A DNA stretch of 64,000 bases from Leifsonia sp. ZF2019 (GTDB taxonomy: Bacteria; Actinomycetota; Actinomycetes; Actinomycetales; Microbacteriaceae), in assembly GCF_019924635.1 (NCBI RefSeq), contig NZ_CP065037.1:1-64000 (forward strand). The letters are read 5' to 3'. The first letter of the stretch is position 1; every line of letters starts with the position of its first letter. Below the pieces are notes generated by a model, which worked only from the letters and a program-made list of their open reading frames with translations, ran no database searches and was not told the DNA's origin. This document shows positions 63,654 through 64,000 of the stretch, one piece after another. Both the position numbers and the translations under genes were made by a program.

Positions 63654-63688
63654 AAAGGGCCGGAGCGACGATGTCGCTCCGGCCCTTT
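63654..63688 (+). terminator. Strong intrinsic terminator of the MmsA/MmsB/ChvE operon
   Basis: A perfect 16-bp stem (AAAGGGCCGGAGCGAC and its complement) closes a 3-nt loop GAT and ends in TTT, 30 nt after the chvE stop. Confidence 0.9.
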
Positions 63689-63898
63689 CCGGTGTCCCCC
63701 TGGTTGTCCCCCCTGGCCGAAAACCCGTGACAACCCTATGAGCGGGGTGCCGGACGGGACATCGGGGTCCCCACGGATTCTCGGCACCGTGGAATCCCCT
63801 ACCGGATGGTTTGTTTTGCGACGGGACGCCGACATGAAGTAGACATATATCAGGGTACCCGCATCCTTCATCCGCCTCACCCGGCCGAAAGAACGCAC

Positions 63899-64000
63899 AT
63901 GCCCCGCGACACCGAGACACCCACCCGCCCGGTCGCCATCCGATCCGATCGCCGGCTTCTGCGCAACGACGTCTTCGAGCTGCTGCTCGAACGCATCCTC
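63899..64000 (+). CDS. Start of a probable GntR family regulator (cut by the window end)
   Basis: Only 34 codons are present. They encode MPRDTETPTRPVAIR, then LLRNDVFELLLERIL, which resembles the first helix of the GntR winged helix. The rest lies outside the window, so the family call is tentative. The 210 bp upstream contain a repeated TGTCCCCCTGG-like stretch but no recognisable gene. Confidence 0.5.
   Translation, partial: MPRDTETPTRPVAIRSDRRLLRNDVFELLLERIL

Overview
The window is high-GC actinobacterial DNA that starts at the first base of dnaA and holds the chromosome origin. The order dnaA, oriC, dnaN, gnd (decarboxylating 6-phosphogluconate dehydrogenase), recF, a DUF721/DciA-like gene, gyrB, gyrA, a DUF3566 gene, tRNA-Ile, tRNA-Ala is the classical actinobacterial origin region. 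Together with crgA, a class E sortase and the fhaA-fhaB-pstP-rodA-pbpA-pknA-pknB cluster, it points to the order Micrococcales. The family Microbacteriaceae (a Leifsonia-like organism) is my best inference, but the sequence alone does not prove the genus.

Layout. 1-10.9 kb: replication and topoisomerase block on the + strand, with two tRNAs. 11-14.2 kb: small housekeeping genes (Lrp regulator, rhodanese, Fpg/Nei glycosylase, Nudix hydrolase, PspC protein, unknown membrane protein). 14.3-17.9 kb: cyclophilin, rhomboid protease, crgA, class E sortase, a tiny membrane protein and a trpG/pabA glutaminase. A second cluster of DnaA boxes lies between the rhomboid gene and crgA. 18-26.9 kb: the growth, division and Ser/Thr-kinase operon on the - strand, then tRNA-Leu. 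27.2-28.9 kb: a TetR regulator divergent from a ketopantoate-reductase-like gene, with two palindromic operators between them. 28.9-35.1 kb: a seven-gene - strand operon (HAD hydrolase, PhnD-, PhnC-, PhnE-, PhnE-like transporter, calcineurin-like phosphoesterase, RpiR regulator) without any C-P lyase gene. 35.2-44.9 kb: mixed accessory genes, including a secreted GH10-like protein with a LASTG sorting signal, a decayed aldehyde dehydrogenase, a butanediol-type dehydrogenase, a LysE exporter and an SseB protein.

45-58.2 kb is an L-fucose island. It has two cytoplasmic GH29 fucosidases, a sugar ABC importer without its own ATPase, an aldo/keto reductase (fucose dehydrogenase), an amidohydrolase (fuconolactonase), L-fuconate dehydratase, an SDR dehydrogenase, a FAH-family diketo-acid hydrolase and a mutarotase. 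It also has an extra mandelate-racemase-type enzyme and a GntR/FCD regulator. These genes spell a complete non-phosphorylating route from fucosylated glycans to pyruvate and lactate. Both divergent promoter regions of the island carry the same TATCC(T/A)ATAGG-type sites, which suggests one regulon. 58.2-63.7 kb: a ROK regulator and an MmsA/MmsB/ChvE-type sugar ABC transporter closed by a strong terminator. The window ends inside the first codons of another GntR-like gene.

Many isolated genes here have a TANNNT-like -10 hexamer exactly 6 (sometimes 7-8) nt before the start codon and no Shine-Dalgarno sequence, so leaderless transcription appears common. I saw no rRNA, CRISPR array, insertion sequence or prophage.
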